Shown here one piece after another: positions 43,604 through 57,176 of a stretch of 64,000 nucleotides of DNA (positions are counted from its first letter, which is position 1; each line of letters starts with the position of its first letter). The DNA comes from Ophiosphaerella korrae (taxonomy: Eukaryota > Ascomycota > Dothideomycetes > Pleosporales > Phaeosphaeriaceae), in assembly GCA_028456385.1 (NCBI GenBank), contig JALNQF010000006.1, positions 248,001 through 312,000 of the forward strand. The letters run 5' to 3'. Under the pieces are notes generated by a model. It was given only the letters and a program-made list of their open reading frames with translations, was not told the DNA's origin and made no database searches. Position numbers and translations under genes: made by a program.

Positions 43604-45888
43604 AGCATGGATGGCATTCTGGAGATGGTAATGAGATCATGTGTCAAAGCTGGTATGATGACCGATTTAAGGTAATGACTGAGTCGAGGTAACTTTGCAA
43701 TATCATAGATACTTTTGGTGTGCTTGGTTTACGAAGCTATCAACAACATATGTGCTGTGGGAAACATAAATAGTCCAGATTATGTCCTTTTTAAGACTGC
43801 TAGTTATCTACCACTTTGTTCTCAGATTATCTTTGTTCATTCCCTGCTGCTACCCGTGCTGGCCTTTACAAAGCTGTCATAAGCACCACGTATTCCCATA
43901 TGTGTATTAGAAAGCCCACATGCTTCTCTTCGACAGCCTCATAACTCTCTACTATCATCCTAAAGGTTCTTATGAACGTCTCGACCGCAAGCGATTTTTA
44001 GAATGGGCTCACCTAAGAAAGCTCACTTGCGTCTTTTCGACTAGACTCCATTTGATTTCTTCTATAGTGCAGTCCAAGGCAATTACCAAGAATTTATCAT
44101 GGAAAGCGAATGGTGCTCAGGTACATTGACTAATTTGCAGCAATCAAGAGTGGCCGCTGCTCGCGCACATTGTGCTTTCTGCTCTGCTTGACCAGGTTGA
44201 TAAAAAGATCGGCGAGAAATATGACGAATCAAAGTCTATTCGCATTCAAGTACAAGTCGAAATCGGCACGAAATTCACACACGTCTACGTCCACGGTAAT
44301 AGCAACTAGATCAAAAAAAATCCATCGAGGTTCTCTCCTACCTTGGCAGCGCTGTACGCCTTGTAATAGACGATTGTGTAGCAACTTGTATGACTCCAAA
44401 GGTTAAAGATGTAAGCAAAGGCCCTGAAGCAGAAGAGATGCTCTAAAATATTCGCTTTGACATGCCGGGTCCTACAATCGAGAAAGAACTCAAGTTTACG
44501 GGGTGGACGCCACAACTTTGAAAAGTCCCCATCGTATCTTCCTCCCCGATTCGTCCAAGTCAAACACTGCCACTAGTCTCGAAATCGAATTTCGCAGCTT
44601 GATCGCCATAATGGGTGGCCAAGCTGCCACCATGAATAAGGACTACTACGTGTTGAAAGGGCCGCCGACCTACCAGGTCATCGCTTGTTTTGAAAGATAT
44701 CAAAGAGGGCATTTACATTTAGTTAAGGTTTCTGACAGAGTTTATAGAATCAACAATTTTAATAAGTATGCTAAAAATACAGGTGCGAAGACAGGTCAGG
44801 CGCCTTATCCTGACATGGAGTAAGACGTGTTTTTAATGGATAAATGCGAGATACCAAGGCAAGTATGTAGATTGAATAGCATTATATATGGGAGTAAGAT
44901 CTCATACTTTAACATGTGCTTTGAGTCAATAATCCGAGATATTTGGGTTAGCTTTTTGGGGTAACTGGTTACTTAGTGTTTGGGATGGGGTAGTCAATCT
45001 AACTTGTATTTTTCAAGATGACTATAATTGACCGTGTAGTGAGGTCGTACGTAATGTACCTTCGTATCATGTTTACACATTACCCAAGATATCCTCTGTT
45101 GCAAACATGGAACGCTTTTATCTTTATTCTCCCCTGGCTCTACGTCGCGAGCCCTAACCTAACTAGCGTGTGATGGCAATTTTGGATGTCCAGGGAATTT
45201 ATGACTCGATCGAGTCATGTTGATAAGTATCAAATAACCTGGCAAAATATCAAGTAACATTAGAGAACATACTGAGCATTGTTCATCGTGAAATCCGACG
45301 GTAAATGATTACTCGTTGTCAAAAATACATACATTTATGATGGACCAATACTACACCTTCACTGTCTTGGTGATACCTATGTAAATGGAGCGTCTGTAAT
45401 CACTTTTATATCAAGGAATATAACCTCAAGACTTATATGAAACGTATGGGTCGCATTCCCTCTTGACGAAGGATGAAAGGGCGATTCGAGATGAAATATG
45501 AGATTACAAAAAATTGTGCCGTGGAGTGGTCAATATTGGCCCAAATGGTTCACTTTCATATTGATCAAACAAGGCTTGAGCATGGTTCATTCCCAGTCAA
45601 AAGGTGATTGGTAAGTATGGTCAACGCTATCCATCAGATGTTACTATTACTTCTGGGATGTTAATTTTCATAGATCATGCCTATATTTCGATTGTTCGTA
45701 TATTGGGCAGGGCCTTGCAAGACGTATTCACTGGTAAATGATTCAGGAAAACTTGAAGCGAAAAACTATCTATATCTCAACTATTTCGCCTCACTCTGAT
45801 ACACCTGCTGTCCTATTAAGCCTCCTCTTTTCCCAACCCTCACTATAATTATCATCCGTAACGATTTGTTCATCCTCATTGCTTCCAC
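43604..45888. other. Long intergenic region with a possible decayed coding fragment
   Basis: About 2.3 kb. Between about 44144 and 44823 the plus strand shows protein-like stretches in different frames: QEWPLLAHIVLSALLDQVDK then GEKYDESKSIRIQVQVEIG, ended by TAG at 44307-44309, and later GPPTYQVIACFERYQRGH to a TAA at 44821. These may be remains of one gene broken by shifts and stops. No family recognised. The rest is AT-rich and shows nothing. Confidence 0.25.
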
Positions 45889-46660
45889 TTAAGCGGCAGC
45901 CTCAACAGCGGCGGCAATCTCACGGCGCGCAAACCTAAGAGAGCGCTTCTTGCTAAGAGAAAGACCTTCGTAACTCTTGATGCAAGTTTTGAGAGAACCA
46001 GACAGAGATGAAGCTTGAGCCTGGATATCAGAGACATGAGACTGAACGGTATCAATCAATCCGGACGCGATGGTCTATATTGTTGTTAGTGTCACGAAGT
46101 ACTTTGCGAAAGCCTCTGTGGGGGCAATTGCAGGGGTAAAAGGCAAAAGGTAGAAAACTTACATCAACAACAGCTTCGACCTGGCGGAGGACAGTGGCAA
46201 CTGGTTGACCGATGAATGGGACAGTTTGGAACAGTCCAGCTTTACCGATCAAGATGTTGAGGAGGACCTGATGAACGCGGACGAACTGAAACAATTTAGG
46301 TCAGCAAAACTCACTTGGAAATATATCCTGGTGGGAGGGAATGTGTACCTCGCGGAAAGCATCGAAGATGGCATCGCTTTGTGCGCCGGGGGGAACACGC
46401 GGCATGCCTTTCATCTGTTCGATAGATGTAGTGGCAATAGTAACAATCTCGGTGAAGCCAGTAATGATTTGAGGAAAGGGGCCTTGTCCGATGAGAATCA
46501 ATGGACCGTTGATCAGGCTAATGCTCTGTGCCGGGGCCTGGAGAGCCTGGCTCTTGACGGTGAGCACTCTGATGTTCTCGACAACTTGAGCGGGAGAGAT
46601 TTGTGCGACAATAGGCGTAAGGGCCAGAGCCGAGGTGAGAAGAGTGCGGAAAGAAACCAT
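45889..46660 (-). CDS. HsbA-like hydrophobic surface-binding / cell-wall protein
   Basis: Exons 46660-46349, 46285-46163 and 46074-45889, with introns of 63 and 88 nt; 206 residues. The start is the ATG giving MVSFRTLLTSALALTPIVA, a signal peptide; the upstream frame extension lacks a better start. The mature protein is all-helical with the HsbA pattern: VVENIRVLTVKSQALQAPAQ, then GPFPQIITGFTEIV, VLLNILIGKAGLFQTVPFIG and a C-terminal helix with one Cys (LKTCIKSYEGL). HsbA and related cell-wall galactomannoproteins are secreted, bind hydrophobic surfaces and can recruit hydrolases such as cutinases. A TATAAG lies 108 bases upstream of the ATG. Confidence 0.88.
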
Positions 46661-48975
46661 GATTGCTATGATGTATGGAATGAAGGCGTGTTGTGGGTTT
46701 TGTACTGTATTGAGAAGCTGCTGAAGGTAGGAGCTGATGGAATTCAATAGCTGAGGATGGAGTGGTACTTATACTCGAGATGATTGTACAACCGAACTGC
46801 CCCTTAGTCTGCTCGTTATTGTCACAGCACAATAGTGCCCTCGGCGGCATTCGACTCGGCTTCATCGATGCACGCCCATCACAAAACTATCCCCGTTGAT
46901 CGATGTAGATCTTCCATTGAGGGCTGCTTTAGACTAACTATTATCCCCTTCGAGTTTGGTGTCGAGGATGAGCTCCTGTAGATAGAAATGATCATCCTAA
47001 CGCCCCACAACATGTGCTATGGAAGTGGTACCGCTCGACGAGGTATGCGGTGAAAAAGCACCAGAAACCGCATCCTATTTTTGCAAGCCTGTGGAGGATA
47101 AGCGCCTGTGAATGGTTACTGCAGGCCTGGCTATCACCAATACTATTTGCTATTCACAAATTTCCTGGGTATGCAACACTCATAGCTCCTCACTATAGAT
47201 GCATTTCTCGTCAACTATTGGTAGCACACAATCTCCTCGAAAGTTCAATCGCTATTTCCGTCACTCGTACATGGTCTTGGCGTCGCATTTCATTTACGAA
47301 TGGGCACCTCAGTAATAATTATATCAACGGCTGGCCATATGTCCCCCTTTTTTTTTGCACTGCAATACTATCAAATATGTAAAGGTGGTGTTTTCATCTA
47401 GCCACGTTTGTGCTGCTTCATGTTCTTTCCTTTGTATATTAGCCCAAAAGAGATTTACGACAAATACCGTATCCTGATTAAGACAACCTAGGCAGGCAAA
47501 CTTCGATCCAGGATCAGGATCGATAGAGTTGACTCACTGTGCACTCCCTGAAGATCCTGTGGAGTATGTACCGATTGCCGGAGTTTTTCCCTGTAAGATC
47601 GGTAGGGCCGTACCGAGGAGCCGCACCTTAGTATCTTGGCGAAGCAATCAGAACTGAGATTTCAGGCATGAATCATGGTGGTTGTGCGCTTGGTGATGTG
47701 CGCAAAAAAAATAAACTTTCAATATGCGACCTAATGCAAGTTAGTCCCCTATTGCGTGTAGATTTGTTGGTCATAGCACTAATCATCTGCAATTAACATC
47801 AAGATCTGCAAGACTGCGGCATCGATCGATCCACATGACCTGTGCGTTGTGGTATTCGAGCATTGGAAAGACTGCATGTAGATACGTGAGTGTAATTAAA
47901 GTCATCCAGGTCGCCGTTATGCAATGGCATGCTAGCCTACCTAGGTAAACATAAGCTATTCGCCCAACAAACAAACAAAGAGCCTTCAATAGTGTTCCCT
48001 TCGTGCGAGACGGGGACTATCATCAGGATCGATCAAACCCGGTGACCGGGTTTCAAAGTTTACAACACCAACAGCAAGAGTGAAGTCCAATCCATTAATA
48101 CCTCTTCGACTAGTTTGTATTGCAAGACAGGGATGTCCGCACACCTACGCGACCGCGCCCCCTATACGCATAGACGAACCGATTAACAAACTCAAATAAT
48201 CAAGCTCAGTGCGTTCTTCAGAGTATACGCCATATTTAGTAAATACAGGAATTATATGTTCGTACAAGGATTTTGTGTGCAGGTTGAGACACTTGATATT
48301 GTGATTTGTATGCAGCTACAAGTACCTTCGCCTCGAGTGGTATTGCAGTTTGACGAACGGGTAATTTTCGAACAAAAAAACAACTCACTAACGCCCCACT
48401 AGCGTCCGGAACTCGTGTCCCGGGCAAAAGGCAACGCGGGTTGAAGGCAATTTACAGTACAAGCGTTGTAAAAGTAGACTAAGGAATTTGATTCGGCCTG
48501 CCTTAGTCCTTGTATAGAAAGCAGTCAGTGTGCGATATTGGTAATCTTTATTGGGTAAATATGCGAACTTGGAAGGTATGAAGGAGAGATGGGGAGTAAA
48601 GGTGTGCGTTGGCTTCAGATGTTGAGAATACTTGGTAAACGGTCCGATAAATTGCTGCCCAAACAGTGAAAGTGAGCAAGCTTGAGATACCTGCCTAGCC
48701 TGCAATAGCCATTCGTCTTTAGAGCTCTTCAAATAGATTCAAATTTGACAGGGAAGGAGAGCATCAATTTCAATGCTACTCCTCATCCTCCCGCTATGGC
48801 TTTCCACCAATAATAAGTCTCTGATACAGAACGAGGTCACAGACAAGTGGAATCAGCTAGCAGAAATTTGAAAGCTTCATCATTGAACTTACGTGTCTAA
48901 AACTCATACTTAACGCCATATCATGCCATATGTTTTGTACCCACCAACGCCTTGAAAATGCTGTAATGACGGGCA
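46661..48975. other. Long intergenic region, no gene supported
   Basis: About 2.3 kb, AT-rich. A short inverted repeat CCCGGTGACCGGG occurs near 48039-48051. The frames present (for example 47014-47382) match nothing. Confidence 0.45.
46768..46773 (-). promoter_or_regulatory. TATA-like box of the HsbA-like gene
   Basis: TATAAG on the minus strand, 108 bases upstream of the ATG at 46660. Confidence 0.45.
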
Positions 48976-51900
48976 TCACCACCCTCGTCTCATACCCCTA
49001 CTCTCTAAACCTCTCTCCTTCCTCTTGACTCTCTTGATATCATGCCTTCTCCTTTTCTCCTTCTCCGCTTTCTCCGGGTCAACGACCGCATCGACTTTCC
49101 TCTTCATGCGCCTCTCTTCGCGCCTTTGCCTCACCATCTTCTGTACCTCCCCCATGACACCCAGATACTCTGTTGTCCCCATACGTTTCTGCAGTGTGTT
49201 CATGATCTCACGCGCTTTGTCGATGAGCGCTTTGTATTGATCATTCGGCTCGTTTAGAGAAGTGGGTGTGGTGTGCGCACGAGGTATGGTAGTTGCGGGG
49301 TCAACAAGTGTGTTAAGAGTTGTGAGTACGTGGGGGAGGGAGCTGGAGAGCGCTTCGAGAGGGAATTTTACGTAAACTGTCTCGAGTAGATGAATTGTGG
49401 AAGTTTTGGCGAGCATGGAGCGGTTATCACGGCGTACCAGACCCGAGAGACGAATCATGAGGCGGTGGATGGCTGTTGGAGGTGTTTTAGTACTCATCCT
49501 TGGCTTTGCCTCTGGTGTAGGAGAGAAGCCAGCGAAATCATCATCAGAAGGCTCGTCTGCAGTTTTAGTGCTCTTGATCTCGGTAGTAGCTTCTTCCTCC
49601 TCTTCCCCTTCTGCCTGTTGCCAATGCCATTTCGCCTCATTGGCAGCGAAGCACCTAGCCAAGAAAGCAATATTCTTGACACTTTGTGTACATAGCTGTT
49701 CTGAAACGTCTGGATTGAGTAGATTCTTCAAGAACGCGTTTGTGAGCTGAATCATATTCTGTTCCGCCAGTTGCAGCCCTTCGGAGCCTTCTAGCGGTAA
49801 GCGTCCAAGACCATTATCTTTGTTTGCGGTACCAAAATGAGCAAAGTGAATACCCATTAGTTCGGCAGCCTTAAGCTTCACCCAGGCATGTGGGTAGGAT
49901 GTACTGGCTTGAATCGCGGTCCACATGCTCTCTTTGCTCGATGCGAACATGATATCCGGATGTTTCTTGCATATTTTCGATAGCAGAGTAAGAGAATAGT
50001 ATAACAATTCCCAATCATCTTCAGCGCGTTCTGCTAAACATTCATCGATGATTAAATCGAGACGGTCTAGGACTTTGGAAAGCACTTTGGTTGCGTCCTT
50101 ATCTACGTCCATTGCCTCAAAGTAGAAGCCCCAGCATTGGATGCCCAGGCGTTTGAGTCCAGGATTCTCATCTTGATCCAACCACGTCTTCAGGTCGTTC
50201 GTGAAGCTTTGCAATCGTTTGTCTCTCGAATATTGGAACAGCCTCTTGACCAGCAGACTTGCAAGCTCCCTGCACCTACTCGAATCGTCGTTCGCAATAG
50301 TGCTGATTAAGGGAAGAAATATCATCCCATGGTAGTCATCCTGCATTTTATCAGGAAATCTCGGGAGGGCCTTTGTGATGATCAAATCTAGTGCGTCCAT
50401 GACTGACTGTCGCCCTTCAACATGCTCATAGCGTAGGTTCTTGAGAAGAAACTCCATTTGTTTTCTGAAGCGTTTCTCGCTTTGGGTGTAGGAAGTGAGA
50501 AACTGGAAATAGTGGCTTCTGGCCACATCTCGCGCTGACTTGGTTTGATTTGTCACCATCATCTCGGCTACCTTGTCCATAGCTTCATAAATCTCGGGTA
50601 TGTCAATGCGGCGGTTCATGACGGCTTTGAGAAACCCAAACGAGACACCTTGCCGATCTGGCTCGTCTAGGTCAGGTACCATGCGCTTGATCAGATGGCC
50701 AATGTCCCGATCTTTAATATTGACGTTGGGTCTATCACGGAGTGCAGCAGACACAAGTTTCAGAGAAGCCTGTGCAAGCTCCGTGTTTGATGATGGTGCT
50801 CCCTTGATAGCGCGAATTGCTTCGTCAATATACACGGGACAATTTGTGTCCATCTCGGCCATCGGCACTTTGATGAATGTGGTGAGTAGACGAACCGCCG
50901 ATACTTGCACTTCCTCTTGCCCTTGTACCATGGCATCGCCTATGACTGGTAAGAAGCCCGCTAGATTCTGGGGAGTCTGGAGTTCTGTGTGTTTCCGCAG
51001 AACTGTTCGGAGGATATCTAGGCTGAACCGCGTAAGCTTGTACACGTACGATGTCGTTGAGAGACGAGCCCCAGACTTTGCCGCGCCTCTCATGTTTACC
51101 AAGTAACGTTTGTTCTTAGGGTCAATCTTGCTCTTCCTGTCTGTTGTTGCGCTAGTTTGGTAGACCTCTTGGATAAGTTCATAGCAAAACACCAAGATGT
51201 CCCTATTATTGACGGTCGGGTTCTGAAGAATGCCTAGTCCAATACGTCGAAGGAGCTCATCGATCTTCTGCACCATCTTTGCGTTCATTTTCTCAAGTAG
51301 AAGTGACCTGATTGGAACGACCAATTTAATCAAATGGGTAGGTGTAGCTGAACGAGCTACAATGTCCATAGAGTCAAAACTTTTGCTACTCTTTACTTCC
51401 TTCATCTTGCTAATGTACTCCTCAGCATCCTTCTCTTGCCCAGTAATACCAAATGTATCATCCATGATGACATTGACGATATCTGGGAGACAATAATCCA
51501 GGTCCCCTGGATTGAGCTGATCTGATAGCTTAACGAGTATATGATGCAATGAAAAGGAAAGCACATGAAGCTGATAGCCACGTTGAAGGGCAGTCCGCAG
51601 AGCCTTCAATATGAAGCCCAAGTAAGTTGGACCCATCGCAAGAGCAATATCGGTTAGGGTGTTTCTGGACATATCTCGACTCTCTTGTGCGCGACTCTTT
51701 AATATGTAGCAGATGTCTAGTAGTACTCCTGGCAAACGTGATTCGACCTCGTTAGGAGGCAGGACGAGGAGGACTTTGGTGATGGCAATCGCGATAGGTA
51801 CTCGGAGACTAACTGTCGCATCGTCCTTCTTGTGCAAGTATTCTGTGAGATTAGGTAAGAAGTGATCGATGAGGTCGTGTGTCAATTTCTCTTGCTGTGG

Positions 51901-54900
51901 AAGAGTCTTTGTCAACGAGGATATTGGTGTATCAACATCCATAGCATCTACGCCATCACCCTTTCCCCCACTGCCATTGCCGGGTTGGGTGACAGCACCT
52001 GTCGTGGTGATATACCCTTTGGCACGTCCCGCTCGGTTCAACGCATCCATAAGGCCGATGATTAGTTTTATGATGGGCTTCTGCATCTCCTCTTTGCTGG
52101 TCAGGTAGCCGATATATCGCCTCAATAGAGATCGTACTTGTGGCCATTCGAGCCATTCCACCAATGCCGTAAGAGTTTTGATTGTTTCTCCTGACAGACT
52201 ATCGGCCCCTTCATCGCTAGCCTTGTTGAATACGAAATGTTCGAGAAGTGGCAATAAGATATGGTAAATACTACCGCTTTTGATATGTGTTGCGTTGGCA
52301 GCTAGGCGCCGCAAAGCTCGCAGCCGACGATGGCCTTGAATGTGCAACACGTTACTGAAGAAAGATGCCTCCTCATCTTCTGACAGAAGGATTTGCATGT
52401 CAGCAACAGGCGACCATCCACTGTGCAACTTCACTAGCGATTCAAGGACGACCAAGAACTCGGCTCGTACTAGTTCTGACAAGTCTTTCATGCCATTTTG
52501 AATCCCTGGGATGATTGTCGCAGAAATATAATCTTTGAAGTCATCGCTTTCAGTGATTTCAATGAACCGGCGAAGAGACAACGATGCATTGGCACGGATG
52601 CTCAGTTCATCGTTGTCTTTGATCCAATAAAGCATGTTGTAGACCAAAGGTTTCCATTGGGTGAGAGAGTATGACCGGTAGCCTCCATCGTTAATCTCGT
52701 TGAAAGCATGCGCACGGCGGTCAAAATCAGGCTCGTCAAGTCGCGACTGGGCGAATGAGTTCAGATCTTGGCATAGTCTTGCTGTGGCGACCAACTCGTC
52801 TTTGGCGTGGGATAAGTCTTGCACAATTTCGCAAAGCAGGTTCCTCGCGAATCGATCCTGTGTAAAGGCAAACATAGGACATATTGCGTCGAATATATCA
52901 TCAAAAATGTCAACAACACCTTCGTTATCATAGCGTTGGATGAACTCATGCATGATCTTTAAAAGACCCAATTTTGTTCGAGGGTTCACTCTCTTTGACG
53001 GCTGCCTGAGAAGAAACGTAGCAATTTCGATCATGCTGCGAGATTCAGCAGACCCGACAATGTGGGGAGCCAGATTCGCCACCATTTGGACTCCAGATTC
53101 AAGCACATCTTTACTGGGACTTTGTTGTAAGAGAGAGCCAACTTTCTTCAGAATCACATTAGAATAGGGCTGAATAACGTCCGTATGAATGCGATTACGA
53201 AGCAGCTTATCGTCTTTTGTCGAAGAGTCGCCAGTGGTAGTATCCACAAGAAGGACGATAGCGCCAAGAATATCATCTAGAACAAATTTTTTGACGTCAT
53301 CTTTCGCTGAAGGAATTTCAAGGCATTCAATGACTTTGGTTAGAACCATCTCATTGTAATTGACCAGGAAAGGAACAGTCAATGGAGATTTAGACCAAGC
53401 TGCAAATAATCGAAGCAGACCAGAGACTGATTGCGCGGTCTCTATGGGTAGGTTTTCAAGTCTGGGCTCAATGAGTTCCTGGACAATGGCTACTGAGTAA
53501 GGATTCCAATCGAATTCCGGGCATGTCTCGAAAAGTTTGGCAAGGATCTGAAGTGCCCGTTGACGAACCGTCCTAAGTAAAGAAAGCTGTGTTGATCGCG
53601 CATCCTTGGCTTCGTCCTCGCTCGCGGATACAGCGGAAAATGAAGACAACTCTCTAGTTGCCTTGATCAGACAGTACAGAATGGGGTCAACTACATTCGG
53701 AGTGAAGGGTTTGAAAGTGGTTTGAAACGTGCTAAGCAAATCGTCCAGCATGTTCAGCATACCTATTTGCTTCCGCGTATCCATCAGATCTTTATGTATT
53801 AGGTCATCATTAAGGCCTCCTTCTACAATGACCGAGATACCACTCAGTGGGCCAAATGCTATGTTGAGAAATTGGCGAATGGCATCATCTCCAAATCTTG
53901 TTTTAAGTCCAACAAAAACGGATTTTCGCTTTGACTCAAGTCCTCTTTTACCGGCGATAACTTTACCATAGAGTAAGCGGAGAACAATTGGTAAAATCTG
54001 CTGGAGGTCTGCATCTTTGATTTCGCCTTCACTAAGAAACACAGGGAGCTCATCCCTGAATCTTGCGTCATCAAGTAAATTTAGCAGATCTTCTTTGTAA
54101 GGCGAAACAGCTGAATCTTTCCATGTCAACAGCGCCTGTAACGCTGCTTTTTGAATCTCGAGATCGCCATTGCATAGTAATGCTAAGAGAGCGTTGCGCA
54201 CTTCTTCAGAGCGATGAAGCATCTTCGGATTCGTAAATTTCGAGAAAAGGTTCAGCATAGCCTTCTGATCCTTTCGGACCCAACGAAGCTCCACATTCAT
54301 TGGTGTGTCTTCGCATAAAATGCCATTATTGCCTGGCTCGGGGGCCCGCTCAAGTAATGCCCAGTCCAGAAGGATAGGGACTAATAGCCGCGAGCGTTTC
54401 TCTGCGATGTGTGGCAGAGCATTCAGCAGCCTTAGAGCCTGTGATCTACTGAATGAATTGAGGGGAGGTGTTCTGATATGCTTGGCTTCAAACATTGCCT
54501 CGAGGTGATCGTCCACGCCCTCCATCAACACCCGAGTATGTAATACAAGCTCTTGCAGCTCAAGAACGTTCGTGCAACCAAACTCGGTTACATATTTCCG
54601 TGCAGGAATATCCGTAGAGGTGATCGTATCCCTAGTAACCGGTGTTTCTGGTGGGCTCAGCCATTCAAAAGCGATTTTTGTGATGTAGCTCTCACCCTCC
54701 TTACTTTCGCACATAGCTTTCAAAGCCGAGCAAGCGTCGTCCCATACTGAAGCTAGGCGAACCTGTAATAGACCAAAGCAGAACATCGGCATTACTTCGC
54801 CTACCCACTCGTCAGAGCATATCGTTGGATAGAGTCTTGCGAATTGTCCTACGCGCATAGCAATAGAGCGCTGATGCTCTAGAGTCAATGGGGTTTGCTC

Positions 54901-56985
54901 GATCAAAATCGCTAGAGAGATGGCCTTGCACGCCTCTTCGCTCTTCCCGATTAGAATTTCCAGTAAGTATAAGGCCGTGAGTCTGAGTTCGTGGGATGGC
55001 GAACCCAGACAGCGCATTAGCGCTCGCTTCAGAGATTCAAGCTGTGGAACGTCTAGAGATAGAGCACTCTTCTCACGTTTCGCCATGGCAAGTAAAGCCC
55101 TCCAGAACGATACCGATTGACCACAATTTAGTGACACATGGCATAACCCAGGCCAAAGTCTTGCCAGTGCAGTTTGGTCTGTGCTCTGCTCAACGACGAA
55201 GTGAAAACCAGCGCCTAGAGCGAAAAGATCAAAAGCCCGAAGTGCTTCAGTAGCTTCAATTTTGACAGCCTGTTTCAACATTCCTTCAAGGTTATTCCAT
55301 ATGGCTTTTGATTGCTCTTGGCTGATATCAAGTACGAGTGTCGCATCCAATAGCGCGTTACAGTAATGGGTCAAATGATCTGACTCATTGCCGAGCCTAC
55401 CAATCTTTGCGAGTTGCCCAAAGGGTTCACCCAACAGCGATTGCCAGCCTTCCGATGTTTTTAGGGCCCCCTTCGGGACCGTGCCAGCTTGATTAAGCTG
55501 GGGTAGGATTGCACAAAGCTCTGGACCGTACTCGTGCGCTCTCAGGGCGATGAATCTTGGAGATGTCAGCGGATGGCAAGATGTTTTTGGATTCAAAGTA
55601 GCTTACCTTTTGAAATATGGCAGTAGCAATGTTTTAAATTTAGCCGCTCCCATTTCAGCGAAAAGATTGCAGAAGGGTAAGAAATACCTCTCCAACGGAT
55701 TTTGCATAAAGCTCTCGAGTAGTTTCTCGTACGAGATCGCAACATCCAACGGACAATACTGGAAGGCAACAGAGGCAGCTGAAAGTATGTCCCATGATGT
55801 GTTCTTGTCCAGTTCCGCGAGGCTTTTTGTTGACTTGATTAACATATCAATGCATTGTAAGACATGCCTCCACTCGGGAATCCTGCTTCCCTGGCGGACA
55901 CCGCATGCTACAAATATCAAGCGAGAGGATAGACCAATGCGGGTTGGGTTGGAATTTGCGACCTCAGCCTGGGTAAGAATAATATCTAGCAAGGGTCCAA
56001 AATTTTCTGGGTCTGTATGATGTATAATTGCGGTCAGAACGCCAGTCAAAATTTGTTCAAGAGGTGGTGCGTGAAGTTTGGCATGTTCTTCGTTGTATGT
56101 TTCGGCCAAGAGCTCCTGCAGTATGGCAGTAGCGCTCGAATGGAAGCCTCGCTGCACGCCCTTCAGGGACTCAGCCAACAAGTACATGAGACCATTTTGG
56201 AATTCATAGTCTTTCGGGGAGCCCTCCAAATTTTCCACTTGCTTGGAAATATGCCCGACAATCAACCGTAAAGGCGTTTTATCTTTGTGATAACCAGAAC
56301 CTGCTTTTCGGATGAGAAAGCTGAGCGATTCCGCAGCGAAGCGTGAGACAAAAGCTTTCTGACGCTCTCTTCCTAGCAAAGGCGAGATGAGATCAAACGC
56401 AGGTCTTAGATCCGGAACAAGTAACCGAGAGAGGTACTTGAATAACCAGGCAAGACACGAAAAGCTCCACTCTATGACTTCAACGTCGGCGTGTGTTGCT
56501 GCCAACCGCGACACTACGGTGACTGCCTGCTCGAAATGCTTCTCAAATCTCTCGCCCAGGTCGTGCGCAAGATGGGCCAATAGACTAAGAAGTGGTTCCT
56601 CTGAGAATTTATCTCCCTTTTCAATGTATTCTACTAGCAATTCCATGATGCGATCGCTGTGGTGGAGGACTTGTGGAAGGCTATCACATAGCGACGCAAC
56701 CCGACGTGCAAAAGTAGTGAAGCCATCGGATAAATTTAGTTCTCTCCATTCCAGAAAAGAATCCCTGAAGTAGGAGAAGTTTGACTCGAGCTCGGCATCG
56801 TCGAGGATGGTGCTGCGACCGCGGCGGACGGGCTCAATCTTGAGCTGGGCGATGCGATGGGAGAAGCCTTTGAACGTGTGGTTGCGAGTCGACTCGGTTC
56901 CGCCTTTTACTCGTTTTGGAGCTCTTTTTGGTTCGCGCAGCTTCGAAGCTGACTTTGTTGAAGGCCCCCGTGACATGGCTGCCAT
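48976..56985 (-). CDS. UTP20: U3 snoRNP / small-subunit processome component UTP20
   Basis: Exons 56985-55607 and 55555-48976, with a 51-nt intron; 2652 residues, the usual size. The start is the ATG giving MAAMSRGPSTKSASKL; the frame extends upstream only to GTG. The N-terminus has NHTFKGFSHRIAQLKIEPVR and DGFTTFARRVASLCDSLPQV, typical of UTP20/DRIM. The rest is a huge HEAT-repeat solenoid including the DRIM domain (KRVNPRTKLGLLKIMHEFIQ region). It ends in a basic tail (KRRRHDIKRVKRKERGLESR), a nucleolar-type signal. UTP20 is a late-joining scaffold of the SSU processome, needed for 18S rRNA maturation in the nucleolus. An acidic insert (EEEEEATTEIKS) near residue 2460 is species-variable. 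Divergent from the CWF19L1-like gene. Confidence 0.95.
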
Positions 56986-57176
56986 GGTGTAGGTTGGTGA
57001 TGAAGCTTGCGACAATCTCTCACCTTGATCCACAAAAATTTCGGTCGCGCCTGGGACTTTTGCAGTTCTTATCGATAAGGTCGACGCTCAAATAAGCTAG
57101 CGCCGAATTGGGCCGACGCGACGGTAGTTGTTTTTATCAGGTCAACACCATTGACTACTACCCTCCAATCCTCACC
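56986..57176. promoter_or_regulatory. Compact divergent promoter, UTP20 / CWF19L1-like
   Basis: 191 bases between two divergent ATGs, both of RNA-processing genes. No TATA box was seen. Such short spacing suggests a bidirectional promoter. Confidence 0.45.

Noticed and set aside
48030..48060. Hairpin CCCGGTGACCGGG as a terminator or tRNA part
   Set aside because: No cloverleaf or A/B box can be formed around it; such palindromes are not terminators in fungal nuclear genes.
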